A DNA stretch of 64,000 nucleotides from JAJDUF01 sp965214295 (GTDB lineage Bacteria; Chloroflexota; UBA11872; UBA12225; JAJDUF01), in contig OZ243944.1 in assembly GCA_965214295.1 (NCBI GenBank), positions 124,001 to 188,000 of the forward strand. Reading direction: 5' to 3'. The position numbers and the translations under genes are program-made. The notes under the pieces are model-generated. The model was not told the DNA's origin, did no database searches, and was given only the letters and a program-made list of their open reading frames with translations. Shown piece after piece: positions 33,802-42,510 of the stretch (positions within the stretch are counted from its first letter, which is position 1; each line of letters begins with the position of its first letter).

Positions 33802-34665
33802 ATGAGCACCTTTTCCGCCGCGACCGACGACGCCGGTCATGCCCCCCCCCTCCCACCGCCGGACGGCCGGGCACGCCAACCGTATCTCCGGCGACGCAAC
33901 CCTACCGTGAAGTTCACCGTCGTCCTAGTGCTCTCGCTGCTCTTGACCGTGGTGCTGGACCCCTGGACCCCGCTCCTGCTCCTCGGAATCACACTCGCAG
34001 CCGGGCTATGGCTGGGGCGCTTACCCCTGCGGACATATGGCGGCGCCCTGCTACCCCTCCTGCTGATCGGCCTGGGCTTCGTGTGGAGCAATGCGCTCTT
34101 CTCCGCCTATCCCGACGAGGCCGGGGTCCTGGGGCGCCTCGGACCACTGCGCGTGAGCACCCCCGGACTGATCTTCGGAACCGCCCTCGCGGTGCGGGGG
34201 CTGGCTATCGGGGTTCTGTCGGTCACGTTTATCTTGACCACCGACCCCACCGACCTCATCGTCAGCCTGATTCGCCATGCCCGCCTTCCCTATCGCCTGG
34301 GCTATCCGCTCCTGGCCGCCTACCGCTTTCTCCCTTTTTTTCGGCAGGAATACCGCCAGATCGCCCTGGCCCGCCGGGTCCGTGGAGTCCTGGAACAAGG
34401 CTTCATCTGGCAACGGCTGTGGCGCCGCGCCGGCTACATCGTCCCCCTGTTGAGCAGCGCCGTGCGTCGCGCCGCCCAAGTGGCCATCGCCATGGACTCC
34501 CGTGCCTTCGCCGCCGCGACTTCCCGGACCTACTACCGGGTGGTACCGCTGACCTTTGCCGATGGCCTCTTCGCAGCAGTGGCCGTCGGAATGGGGCTGG
34601 CTATTCTCGGTTTAAGCAGTTACCTCGGCTGGCTGCGGCTGTGGGACGGCCGCTTTATCGCCTGA
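33802..34665 (+). CDS. ykoC: YkoC-like ECF transporter T component (CbiQ family)
   Basis: The 287-aa product has several membrane helices and the EcfT coupling motifs 'LARRVRGV' (about residue 193) and 'AMDSRAF', through which T components grip the ATPases. It completes the ykoFEDC importer. ATG at 33802 follows GAAGGAGAGCC; upstream frame sequence is repeat. Helices at about residues 35-90, 105-150 and 255-280. Confidence 0.93.
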   Translation: MSTFSAATDDAGHAPPLPPPDGRARQPYLRRRNPTVKFTVVLVLSLLLTVVLDPWTPLLLLGITLAAGLWLGRLPLRTYGGALLPLLLIGLGFVWSNALFSAYPDEAGVLGRLGPLRVSTPGLIFGTALAVRGLAIGVLSVTFILTTDPTDLIVSLIRHARLPYRLGYPLLAAYRFLPFFRQEYRQIALARRVRGVLEQGFIWQRLWRRAGYIVPLLSSAVRRAAQVAIAMDSRAFAAATSRTYYRVVPLTFADGLFAAVAVGMGLAILGLSSYLGWLRLWDGRFIA

Positions 34666-34797
34666 CCACCACGCGACCGCCACCGGCCGGAGACGGCGCG
34701 GCGCCCGCAGAGGCACAGCATGCCGCGCCCCTGCCCACGAGCGTGGATGGTAGACTGTCCACGCTACTCAGGCATTGCGCCCCGGAGACACACCACC

Positions 34798-35715
34798 ATG
34801 CAGATCGCCAACCATCGCTTCCTGGTAACCGGCGGCTGCGGCTTTATCGGCAGCCGCGTCGTCCGGCTGCTCGCCACGCGCGGCGCCGCGGTCACGGTGT
34901 TCGACCGCGTGCTCCGCCCCGAGGTATGCGCCGGGCTACCCCCCGCCGCCGCGGACCGTGTGACGCTACAGGCCGGCGACATTACCAACGCAGCGGAGGT
35001 TCAGGCGGCAGCCAGCGGCGCTGCGGGCGTGTTCCACCTGGCGGTGCTCGATCTGAACAGCTGCACCGACGACCCACGGCTGTGCGTGCAGATTAACATG
35101 GAAGGAACGTTCACCGTCCTGGAGGCCGCCCAACGCGCCGGCCTCGGCAAGATCGTGTTTTCGTCCGCCTCGTCGGTTTATGGCGACACGGACGAGACCA
35201 TGGACGAGTCGCATCCGCTGGGAGCACGCACGATCTACGGAGCCAGCAAGATCACCGGCGAATACCTCTGCCGGTCCTTTCACACCATGTACGGCCTGGA
35301 CTACGTGATCCTGCGCTATATGAACGTGTATGGTCCGCACCAGACGATTGGCGTGGTCCCCGCCGTCCTCCGGCGGATTCGCGCTGGCCAAGCGCCCATC
35401 ATCTTCGGCCAGGGCACCCAATCCTTCGACTTCATCTACGTGGACGACGTGGCCGCCGCTAACCTCCGGGCCATGGAGAGCGACGTATCCGACGAGGCCT
35501 TCAACGTGGGTAGCGGCGAGGAACGCTCGATCAAGCAGGTCGTCGAGACGCTGCTACGCCTGACCGGCTCAACCCTGTCGCCCGACTATCAGCCGGCGCC
35601 CGTCGGGCAGATGCAGCGCCGGGTCGGCAGCAGCGCCAAAGCGGCGCGCCTACTCGGCTGGCGGGCCGCGATCCCGTTCGACGAGGGTCTGCGCCGCGTA
35701 GTCGCAGCCGGCTAG
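34798..35715 (+). CDS. NAD-dependent epimerase/dehydratase (copy 1)
   Basis: The 305-aa extended SDR has 'LVTGGCGFIGSRVV' at the N-terminus, the Ser in 'FSSASSVYG' and the 'YGASK' Tyr-Lys motif near residue 145, followed by 'LRYMNVYGPHQ'. The family converts nucleotide sugars (epimerisation, dehydration, decarboxylation). ATG at 34798 follows GGAGACAC. It is followed by a second epimerase in the same direction, so both may serve surface-glycan precursor supply (inference). Confidence 0.93.
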   Translation: MQIANHRFLVTGGCGFIGSRVVRLLATRGAAVTVFDRVLRPEVCAGLPPAAADRVTLQAGDITNAAEVQAAASGAAGVFHLAVLDLNSCTDDPRLCVQINMEGTFTVLEAAQRAGLGKIVFSSASSVYGDTDETMDESHPLGARTIYGASKITGEYLCRSFHTMYGLDYVILRYMNVYGPHQTIGVVPAVLRRIRAGQAPIIFGQGTQSFDFIYVDDVAAANLRAMESDVSDEAFNVGSGEERSIKQVVETLLRLTGSTLSPDYQPAPVGQMQRRVGSSAKAARLLGWRAAIPFDEGLRRVVAAG

Positions 35716-35732
35716 GCTCTGTTGAAATTCCC

Positions 35733-35843
35733 CGGTCATTCCCGCGCAAGCATGTCCCGTACCCCGATACAGGGCGGGAATCCAGGGTGGGTAGGTTGGC
35801 CGCGGCCCCCGGTGGCTGGATTCCGGCGGAAGCCGGAATGACG
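35733..35843. repeat. Family B repeats between the epimerase genes
   Basis: Two B units: an interrupted one with a GCATGTCCC insert (35733-35785) and a clean inverted one (35816-35843, CTGGATTCCGGCGGAAGCC). They fill the 148-nt gap. Confidence 0.75.
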
Positions 35844-35863
35844 AAAGAGGGTCGGAGTGACTC

Positions 35864-36898
35864 ATGACTGACATTCTCGTGACCGGCGCCGCCGGCTTCA
35901 TCGGCTCCCACCTTGTCCCGTGGCTGGCCCAGCGCCACCCCCAGTGGCGGGTCTACGCACTCGTCCGCCCCGGAAGCCTGCCAGCCGCGCCCGCCGCCGG
36001 CGTCCACTATGTACCCTGGGACCTCGCTGCCGAACGCCCGCTGGCGCCGCACGCTGTCTGGAATGGCGATGCCAAAGCTGCACTGGTGGACTCCCCTCTC
36101 CCACGGGGAGAGGGGCCGGGGGTGAGGGCCGAGCCGGCCGCGGTCACCGACAAGCAGCGGCTCCCCGGCCACGTTGACGCGGTCCTGCATCTCGCCCAGG
36201 CCAACGTGCCCTTTCCCGCGCAGGCAGCGGAGCTGCTTGCCGTCAACGTAGCCAGCACGCAGCGGCTCCTCGACTACGCCCGTGTCGCCGGAGCCTCGGT
36301 GTTCCTGCTGGCATCGTCCGGCAGCGTGTACGGCAGTGGTGGCGACGCCGGAGCCGCACCACCGCTGGCCCCGGCGGTCAGCCCCGGCACGCCAGCCGTG
36401 CGACCGTGGCGGGAGGACGACGCCCCACAGCCCGACGACTACTATGGGGCCACGAAGCTGGCGGCAGAATGGCTGGTGCGCTCGTACCGCGTCTACTTCC
36501 ACCCGGTCATTCTCCGGCTGTTTGCGCCCTACGGCCCCGGCCAGACCGGGCGGCTGATACCGGGACTCATCGCCCGCGTCCGCGACGGCCGGCCGGTCAC
36601 CCTGAGTCGCGGCGCGCGCCCGCACTTCAACCCGCTGTACGTTGCCGACCTGCTACCCATGATCGAGCGGGCCTTGGCCCTGCCAGGCGAGCAGGTCCTC
36701 AACGTCGGCGGCGATGAGGTCTTGTCCATCCGCGACATGGCCGTAACCATCGGGAGCGTGCTCGGAAAAACGCCGCTCTACGCGCGGGCGCCCGGCGCAC
36801 CTCCTGGCGATGCCGTGGGTGATGTCGGACGGATGCATGCGCTCCTGCGCCCAGCCCCCCTCACTCCCTTCGCCACCGGCGTCGCCAAGACGGCATGA
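35864..36898 (+). CDS. NAD-dependent epimerase/dehydratase (copy 2)
   Basis: The 344-aa extended SDR has 'LVTGAAGFIGSHLV', 'LLASSGSVYGSGG', 'YYGATKLAAEW' and 'LRLFAPYGPGQ', the expected cofactor and Ser/Tyr/Lys motifs. Nucleotide-sugar substrate unknown. An in-frame family A repeat (36089-36130) adds about 14 residues ('SPLPRGEGPGVRAEPA') after the predicted strand 3, in a region that is normally a short loop. A Pro/Ala-rich insert also follows 'VYGSGG'. Confidence 0.92.
   Translation: MTDILVTGAAGFIGSHLVPWLAQRHPQWRVYALVRPGSLPAAPAAGVHYVPWDLAAERPLAPHAVWNGDAKAALVDSPLPRGEGPGVRAEPAAVTDKQRLPGHVDAVLHLAQANVPFPAQAAELLAVNVASTQRLLDYARVAGASVFLLASSGSVYGSGGDAGAAPPLAPAVSPGTPAVRPWREDDAPQPDDYYGATKLAAEWLVRSYRVYFHPVILRLFAPYGPGQTGRLIPGLIARVRDGRPVTLSRGARPHFNPLYVADLLPMIERALALPGEQVLNVGGDEVLSIRDMAVTIGSVLGKTPLYARAPGAPPGDAVGDVGRMHALLRPAPLTPFATGVAKTA
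36089..36130. repeat. Family A repeat inside epimerase coding sequence
   Basis: The CCCCTCTCCCACGGGGAGAGG palindrome and GTGAGG tail are read in frame at about residues 76-89 of the second epimerase. Confidence 0.88.
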
Positions 36899-36933
36899 GC
36901 ACGGTGGCTCATAATTGACCATGGCGAGGCACC

Positions 36934-36998
36934 CGTCATCCCCGCGAACGCGGGAATCCAGACGCCCTCTCCCCGTGGGAGAGGGCCGGGGTGAGGGC
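36934..36998. repeat. Family B and A repeats after epimerase 2
   Basis: A B-like unit (GTCATCCCCGCGAACGCGGG, 36934-36961) directly abuts a family A unit (36963-36998) in the 119-nt gap between converging genes. Confidence 0.75.
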
Positions 36999-37017
36999 CA
37001 CCGGGTACCAAGACGCC

Positions 37018-37476
37018 CTAGTCCTGACCGGTGCCCGCCTCGAGCATCCCCCGCAGATTTCGGAGGCATCCGTCGGCCTGCTCTTCAATCAGCGCATCGA
37101 GGTTGAGGAGCGACGCCAGCCGGCCGATGCCGGGCGGGAGCGCGAAGTCCATTCGGTACGTCACCAAGGTCGCTGCGCCGTCGTCGCCCACCGGCTCCAG
37201 CTCCCAGGAGGCGCTATGGGCCACACCCTCGACGGAGCGGGATCGAATCAGTCGCTCCGGCACCAACTCCACCACCTCATCCACCCCATCTACCACCATC
37301 CCCATGAACTCCAAGCCAAAGCGAAAGCGGGTACCCACGGCGGTAGGGCCGGAGGTTAGTCGCTCGCTATAGGCCAGGCGTGGCACCCACTCGATATTGC
37401 GCTCCGCCTGCATCAGGAACGCGAAGATGTCGCTCGCCGGGGCGTGCAGCAGGGCCGACTTGACAACTTCCTGCAC
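37018..37476 (-). CDS. SRPBCC family protein
   Basis: The 152-aa protein has the START/polyketide-cyclase-like helix-grip pattern: 'KSALLHAPASDIFAFLMQAE', 'GTRFRFGLEFMGMVVDGVDEV', 'SASWELEPVGDDGAATLVTY' and a long C-terminal helix 'LDALIEEQADGCLRNLRGML'. These proteins bind hydrophobic ligands; function here unknown. Start is GTG 37476 after AAAGGAG. It lies 43 nt downstream of clpB and may be the last gene of the heat-shock operon. Confidence 0.85.
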   Translation of the reverse strand: MQEVVKSALLHAPASDIFAFLMQAERNIEWVPRLAYSERLTSGPTAVGTRFRFGLEFMGMVVDGVDEVVELVPERLIRSRSVEGVAHSASWELEPVGDDGAATLVTYRMDFALPPGIGRLASLLNLDALIEEQADGCLRNLRGMLEAGTGQD

Positions 37477-37519
37477 GAACCGCTCCTTTCCCGCCGGCCC
37501 CGGCCGCCCCGCTAGCCGT

Positions 37520-40168
37520 CTACTCACCGACCGCCACCGGCGCTTCCGTGGCTGCCGCGGCGCGGTCGAAGGTGAGCTGACCGTCGCGCGTACCGACGAT
37601 CACCACGTCGCCACTGCGGATGTCGCCGGCTAGCATCAGGCGCGCCAGCGCGTTCTCCACCTCGCGCTGGATGATCCGGCGCAGCGGACGGGCGCCAAAG
37701 GCCGGGTCATAGCCCTGGCTACCGAGGAGCGCGGTCGCCTCCGGCGTGACTTCCAGCTCGATCCCCAGGTCGCGCAGCCGTTCGCGCACGGCCTGAACTT
37801 CCAACACGACGATCTCGTCGAGCTGCGTCTTGTTCAGCGGATGGAACACAACCACCTCGTCAATCCGGTTCAGGAACTCCGGGCGAACCTGTTGCCCCAG
37901 CAACGCCAGCACCCGCTCACGGATTTCCGGCTCCGGCAGACCGGCTGCCTGCCACTCCCGGATTTCCAGGCTGGCCAGGTTCGAGGTCATAATAATGAGG
38001 GTGTTCTTGAAGTCCACCACATGACCTTGATTATCGGTCAGCCGGCCGTCCTCCAGGACTTGCAGCAGGATGTTGAACGTGTCCGGGTGCGCCTTCTCGA
38101 TCTCGTCGAAGAGCACGACCTGATACGGACGCCGGCGCACGGCCTCCGTAAGTTGGCCGCCCTCATCGTAGCCGACATAGCCAGGGGGCGCGCCAATCAA
38201 ACGCGAGACCGCGTGGCGCTCCATATACTCGGACATATCGAGCCGGGTCATGGCGGCCTCGTCATTGAAGAGAAAGCCGGCGATGGCCTGCGCCAAGAGC
38301 GTCTTACCCACACCGGTCGGCCCGAGGAAGATGAACGAGCCGATGGGGCGCTGCGGGTCCTTAAGCCCGGCCCGCGAGCGGCGCACGGCATCAGCTACGG
38401 CGTTCACTGCCGCGTCCTGACCGACCACGCGGCGGTGCAGCACCTCCTCCATCCGCAGGAGCTTCCGGCTCTCTCCCTCCAGCAGACGATTGACCGGAAT
38501 CCCCGTCCACTTGGCGACCACCTCGGCGATACCCTCCGGCTCCAGAAACTCCTTCAGCAGCCGGCCATTCGCCTGCGCGGTCTCCAGCGCCGCCTGCGCT
38601 TCCGCTAGTTGTTGCTTCAGGGCCGGTAGCTCGCCATACTGCAACCGGGCCGCGCGGTCATACTCCAGCGCCCGCTGGGCCTGCTCGATCTCGCCGTTCA
38701 GCGCGTCAATGCGCTCTCTGATCGCCGAAATCTCCTCTAGCCCCTGCTTTTCCTGCCGCCAGCGCAGGTCGAGGCTCCGCGCGCGCTCCTTCGCCGAGGC
38801 CAGCTCATGCTCCAGCTGCGCCAGCCGCTCGGCCTCCGGGCTGGTAGCAGTCTCGTCCCCCGTGACCTCCTTCTTCAACGCCTCCCGCTCGATCTCCCAC
38901 TGCATGATCCGCCGTTGCAGCTCATCGAGCTTGGTGGGCCTGCTCTCGGCTTCCATCCGCAGCCGTGCAGCCGCTTCGTCCACCAGATCAATGGCCTTAT
39001 CCGGCAAGAAACGGTCGGAAATGTACCGCTGCGCCAGCGTCGCCGCTGCGACCAAGGCGCCATCGCGGATACTGATGCGATGATGTGTCTCGTACCGCTC
39101 GCGCAAGCCGCGCAGGATGGAGATGGTGTCCTCCACGGTCGGCTCATCCACAAAGACCGGCTGGAACCGGCGCTCCAGCGCAGCGTCCTTCTCGATGTGC
39201 TTGCGGTATTCGTCGAGAGTGGTCGCGCCGATGGCGTGCAGCTCGCCACGAGCCAGCAGTGGCTTGAGCATGTTGGCCGCGTCCATGGTGCCCTCGGCAG
39301 CCCCGGCGCCGACGACCGTATGCAGCTCGTCAATGAAGAGCACGATCTCGCCCTCGGATGCCTGGACCTCCTTGAGCACGGCCTTCAGCCGTTCTTCGAA
39401 CTCCCCGCGATACTTGGTCCCGGCGATCAGTGCCCCCAAGTCCAGCCCCACGACGCGCCGGCGGCGCAACGATTCCGGCACGTCGCCGCGCACCACCCGC
39501 TGCGCCAGCCCTTCGACGATGGCCGTCTTGCCAACACCCGGATCGCCGATCAGCACGGGATTGTTCTTCGTGCGCCGCGACAGCACCTGGATGACGCGCC
39601 GGATTTCGTCGTCACGGCCGATGACCGGATCGAGCTTGCCCGCTTGCGCCATCTGCGTGAGGTCCTGGCCGTAACGCTCCAAGGCCTCGTACTTGGCTTC
39701 CGGATTTTGGTCGGTCACGCGCTGGTTGCCGCGCACCGCCGCCAGCACTTGGTAGATGCGCTCCGCCGTGACTCCGTGCCGTTGGAGCACTTGGCTGACC
39801 GCACCCTTCTGGGGGTCGGACACAATACCCAGGAGCAGGTGCTCGGTGCTGACGTACTCGTCCTTGAGACGCTCCATCTCCTCGTGCGCGCGTAGGAGCA
39901 CCTGCCGCAGCCGCGGCGCCAACGTGACCTGAGTGGCCGCGCCGTAAATCTTGGCCGCGCGCGACAGGGCCTCCTCCAGATCGCGCTGCACCAACGCGGG
40001 ATCGGCACCCAGGCGGCTGAGGATCGTGCGGGGGATACTGTCTTGCTGCTCCAGCAGCGTGACGAGCAGCTGCTCAACGTCAACCTGTCCGTGCTGACGT
40101 TGCTCGGCCGCCTGTTGGGCGCCAAGCAGCACTTCCTGCGCGCGGTCGGTGAAACGGTTGGTGTTCAT
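37520..40168 (-). CDS. clpB: ATP-dependent disaggregase ClpB
   Basis: The 882-aa product has the full ClpB layout: N-terminal domain ('RFTDRAQEVLLGAQQAAEQ'), AAA+ 1 with 'GDPGVGKT' near residue 207, a coiled-coil M domain (~410-530) and AAA+ 2 with 'GPTGVGKT' near 612 and 'FDEIEKAHPD'. Unlike ClpC/ClpA it has the long M domain and no ClpP-binding loop was noticed. With DnaK it dissolves protein aggregates. AAAGGAG precedes the ATG. It is the last chaperone gene of the operon, separated from hspR by two family A repeats. Confidence 0.97.
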   Translation of the reverse strand: MNTNRFTDRAQEVLLGAQQAAEQRQHGQVDVEQLLVTLLEQQDSIPRTILSRLGADPALVQRDLEEALSRAAKIYGAATQVTLAPRLRQVLLRAHEEMERLKDEYVSTEHLLLGIVSDPQKGAVSQVLQRHGVTAERIYQVLAAVRGNQRVTDQNPEAKYEALERYGQDLTQMAQAGKLDPVIGRDDEIRRVIQVLSRRTKNNPVLIGDPGVGKTAIVEGLAQRVVRGDVPESLRRRRVVGLDLGALIAGTKYRGEFEERLKAVLKEVQASEGEIVLFIDELHTVVGAGAAEGTMDAANMLKPLLARGELHAIGATTLDEYRKHIEKDAALERRFQPVFVDEPTVEDTISILRGLRERYETHHRISIRDGALVAAATLAQRYISDRFLPDKAIDLVDEAAARLRMEAESRPTKLDELQRRIMQWEIEREALKKEVTGDETATSPEAERLAQLEHELASAKERARSLDLRWRQEKQGLEEISAIRERIDALNGEIEQAQRALEYDRAARLQYGELPALKQQLAEAQAALETAQANGRLLKEFLEPEGIAEVVAKWTGIPVNRLLEGESRKLLRMEEVLHRRVVGQDAAVNAVADAVRRSRAGLKDPQRPIGSFIFLGPTGVGKTLLAQAIAGFLFNDEAAMTRLDMSEYMERHAVSRLIGAPPGYVGYDEGGQLTEAVRRRPYQVVLFDEIEKAHPDTFNILLQVLEDGRLTDNQGHVVDFKNTLIIMTSNLASLEIREWQAAGLPEPEIRERVLALLGQQVRPEFLNRIDEVVVFHPLNKTQLDEIVVLEVQAVRERLRDLGIELEVTPEATALLGSQGYDPAFGARPLRRIIQREVENALARLMLAGDIRSGDVVIVGTRDGQLTFDRAAAATEAPVAVGE

Positions 40169-40203
40169 CGCTGGATTCTCCTTTGAATCCCAGTCCGGAT
40201 CGT

Positions 40204-40316
40204 TCGGTTGCTCTCACCCCGGTACTCTCCCGCTGGGAGAGGAGTGGTCGGAGGCATGATGCCAAGCACCAGACATCCCCCCTCTCTACCGTGTGGAGAG
40301 GGGCAGGGGTGAGGCG
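40204..40316. repeat. Two family A repeats between hspR and clpB
   Basis: A partial unit (40204-40234) and a full unit (40277-40316) lie in the 161-nt gap inside the operon; their hairpins could attenuate or stabilise the transcript. Confidence 0.7.
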
Positions 40317-40329
40317 CGAGCCGCCCCGG

Positions 40330-40728
40330 CTACCGGCGCCGCGGGCTGACAACGGGTTCGCGCGGCTGGCTCGGCGCGCTCATCGTCAAGCGCACCAGCA
40401 AATCCTTAAGGCGTTGATTCTCCTCCCGGAGCCGTTGAATCTCCTGCTCTTTCTCGACGCGCAGTCGCTCCACACGCTCCTCCATATTCAGGATGACTTC
40501 CACGCCGGCGAGATTGACCCCCAGGTCCTCGACGAGCCGACGGATTCTCTTGGCACGGGCGATGTCCCGGTCCGAGTAGAGGCGAATCCCTCGACCCTTT
40601 TCGCCACCTTCCGAACGTTGTGGGTGTAGTAGCTCGATCCGCTCGTAATGGCGCAGGGTTTGGGGATGCACTTTGATGATCCGCGCTGCAATCCCGATGT
40701 GGATGTAACCCTCATCTCCTGATGCCAT
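40330..40728 (-). CDS. hspR: MerR-family heat-shock regulator HspR
   Basis: The 132-aa product has a MerR-type winged helix ('HIGIAARIIKVHPQTLRHYE'), 'GIRLYSDRDIARAKRI', and a coiled coil ('EERVERLRVEKEQEIQRLRE'). Such a protein encoded beside dnaJ and clpB is the HspR repressor, which binds HAIR inverted repeats with help from DnaK. A HAIR-like site overlaps the lon promoter at 47088-47108. ATG 40728 has GGGGAGG at proper spacing, whereas the ATG at 40734 is too close to it. Confidence 0.93.
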   Translation of the reverse strand: MASGDEGYIHIGIAARIIKVHPQTLRHYERIELLHPQRSEGGEKGRGIRLYSDRDIARAKRIRRLVEDLGVNLAGVEVILNMEERVERLRVEKEQEIQRLREENQRLKDLLVRLTMSAPSQPREPVVSPRRR

Positions 40729-40752
40729 CTTCATGCCTCCCCTGGAGCTACC

Positions 40753-41721
40753 TCAGACGGCCGTTGCAGACCGCGCCTCACCCTGCCGCAGCCGCCGCAG
40801 CTCGGCGAACAGCTCCTTCTCGCGGGCCGTGAGGCGGCTGGGTAGCTGGACCATCAACCGGATATACAGATCGCCGCGCCCTTGCTGGCGAAAGCGAGGC
40901 ATCCCCTGGCCGGCGAGGCGGATCCGCTGCCCGTTCTGGGTCTCCGGCTGAATGCGAAAGCTCCCGTTGCCGGTGAGCGTGCGAATTTCGATCTCCCCAC
41001 CGAGTGCCACCTGCCACACCGGTACCGGCACATCCGTAACGAGGTCGTCGCCGTCGCGCTCGAACCGCGGATGTGGTCGCACCCGCACCTTGAGATGCAG
41101 GTCGCCACGTGGCCCACCGCCAACCCCCGGGTGGCCTTTGCCCGCCACACGGAGCCGTTGGCCATTGGGCACGCCCGGCGGAATACGCACCTCGATGCGC
41201 TCGGTCGAGCGCCCACCGGAGTCGTTCGGCACTTGAATCTGGAACATCCGACTCCCACCGTGAAACGCTTCCTCCAGCGAGATTTCGACCCCCTGCTCGA
41301 TGTCCTCCCCCGCACGGGGCCGGCTGGCCCGCCGGCCGCCGCCGCCGCGAAAACGCTCGCCGAAGAGGTTGCCGAGCAAATCGCCGAAGTCGAAGTCGCC
41401 GGACGTGTCCCACTCCGGCACCCCACCGGGTTGTGGTCCGGCGCGGCGCGCCTGGTCCCACGCCTGCTGCCACGTGGCGCCGCCCTGGCGCCACGCCGCA
41501 CCAAACTGATCGTACTTCCGCCGTTTGTCTGTGTCCCGGAGCACGTCGTAGGCTTCCTGGACCTCCTTGAACCGCTCCTCGGCAGCCCGGTCTCCCGGGT
41601 TCACGTCCGGGTGGTACTTGCGCGCCAAGCGACGGTAGGCCTGCTTCAGCTCCTGCTCGTTGGCAGTGCGCTTCACGCCCAACGTCTTGTAGTAGTCTTT
41701 GAAGCTCGCTCTCGACGCCAC
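40753..41721 (-). CDS. DnaJ-family co-chaperone (type B, no zinc finger)
   Basis: The 322-aa protein has an N-terminal J domain with the HPD motif ('YHPDVNPGD'), a Gly-rich segment (~95-135) and two C-terminal peptide-binding beta domains. The four CxxCxGxG zinc repeats of classical DnaJ are absent, so it is of the CbpA/type II kind. It stimulates DnaK ATPase and delivers clients. Located between grpE and hspR as in actinobacterial and deinococcal-type chaperone operons. Confidence 0.95.
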   Translation of the reverse strand: MASRASFKDYYKTLGVKRTANEQELKQAYRRLARKYHPDVNPGDRAAEERFKEVQEAYDVLRDTDKRRKYDQFGAAWRQGGATWQQAWDQARRAGPQPGGVPEWDTSGDFDFGDLLGNLFGERFRGGGGRRASRPRAGEDIEQGVEISLEEAFHGGSRMFQIQVPNDSGGRSTERIEVRIPPGVPNGQRLRVAGKGHPGVGGGPRGDLHLKVRVRPHPRFERDGDDLVTDVPVPVWQVALGGEIEIRTLTGNGSFRIQPETQNGQRIRLAGQGMPRFRQQGRGDLYIRLMVQLPSRLTAREKELFAELRRLRQGEARSATAV

Positions 41722-41756
41722 CGCTCCACCCTCCTGCTGTGCTGTCGCAGGTTGGA

Positions 41757-41869
41757 CCTACCCCCGGCCCCTTCCCTCGAGGGAAGGGGAGTCCGCGGGC
41801 CGAGAGGAGGTTGGGGGCTGTCCCTTCCCCTCCGGGCGCGATCAACCGCGCCCCTACACAATGTCCATC
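41757..41869. repeat. Repeat-containing gap between grpE and dnaJ
   Basis: The 153-nt gap contains a reversed family A unit (CCCCGGCCCCTTCCC..., 41761-41791) and a GGGCGCGATC/GCGCCCCTAC unit (41837-41866), also seen in part at 50822-50840. Confidence 0.65.
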
Positions 41870-41874
41870 CTGCC

Positions 41875-42498
41875 CTAGGCTGTCTCCGACGGACCGGCCA
41901 CGACCTTCACCCGCGCCGGTCGCAAGAGCGCGCCGGCGAGGTGGTAGCCGCGCTGTACCTCCTCGACGATAGTGCCCTCCGCTTGCTCTGGGTCCACGAC
42001 CGTCGCCACGGCCTCGTGCCGGCGCGGATCGAACTGCTCTCCACACGCGGCGACCGCCTCCACACCAAGACCGGACAGCACGCCCTCGAATTGCGTGACC
42101 GTCATGCGTAAGCCCCTCAGCAGCACCTGGGCATCCACCTGATCCCCGGCCTGCTCATAGCCGAGCGCCCGTTCCAGATTGTCCAGAACATCGAGCACTC
42201 TGAGCAGCACCTCCTTTTTCGCTTCCCGCGCTATCTCGGCGCGCTCGCGTCCCACGCGCCGCCGGTAGTTCTCCAGATCGGCACGCGCCCGCAAGGACTC
42301 GTCCTTATTCGCCGCGGCTGCGGCCTGCGCGGCCGCCAACGCTGCCACCAGATCGTTGTCCGCTTCGGCTCTCGTTGGCTCGGCTGGAGGGGCTGGCGCT
42401 GGCGTCGCTCCGCCAGTGCCAGACTCCTCTTGGTCGGCGGCGGGGACTGGCTCCGGCGCACCGTCGGCCGCTTCCGCCGCCGTTGGTCGTTCCGTCAT
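41875..42498 (-). CDS. grpE: Nucleotide exchange factor GrpE
   Basis: The 207-aa product has an acidic, low-complexity N-terminus (~1-45), a long coiled coil ('RARADLENYRRRVGRERAEI') and the C-terminal GrpE beta domain ('VEAVAACGEQFDPRRHEAV', 'EEVQRGYHLAGALLRPARV'). It releases ADP from DnaK. ATG 42498 (after GGAGGGAGTG) begins 12 nt after dnaK. Confidence 0.96.
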   Translation of the reverse strand: MTERPTAAEAADGAPEPVPAADQEESGTGGATPAPAPPAEPTRAEADNDLVAALAAAQAAAAANKDESLRARADLENYRRRVGRERAEIAREAKKEVLLRVLDVLDNLERALGYEQAGDQVDAQVLLRGLRMTVTQFEGVLSGLGVEAVAACGEQFDPRRHEAVATVVDPEQAEGTIVEEVQRGYHLAGALLRPARVKVVAGPSETA

Positions 42499-42510
42499 CA
42501 CTCCCTCCGC

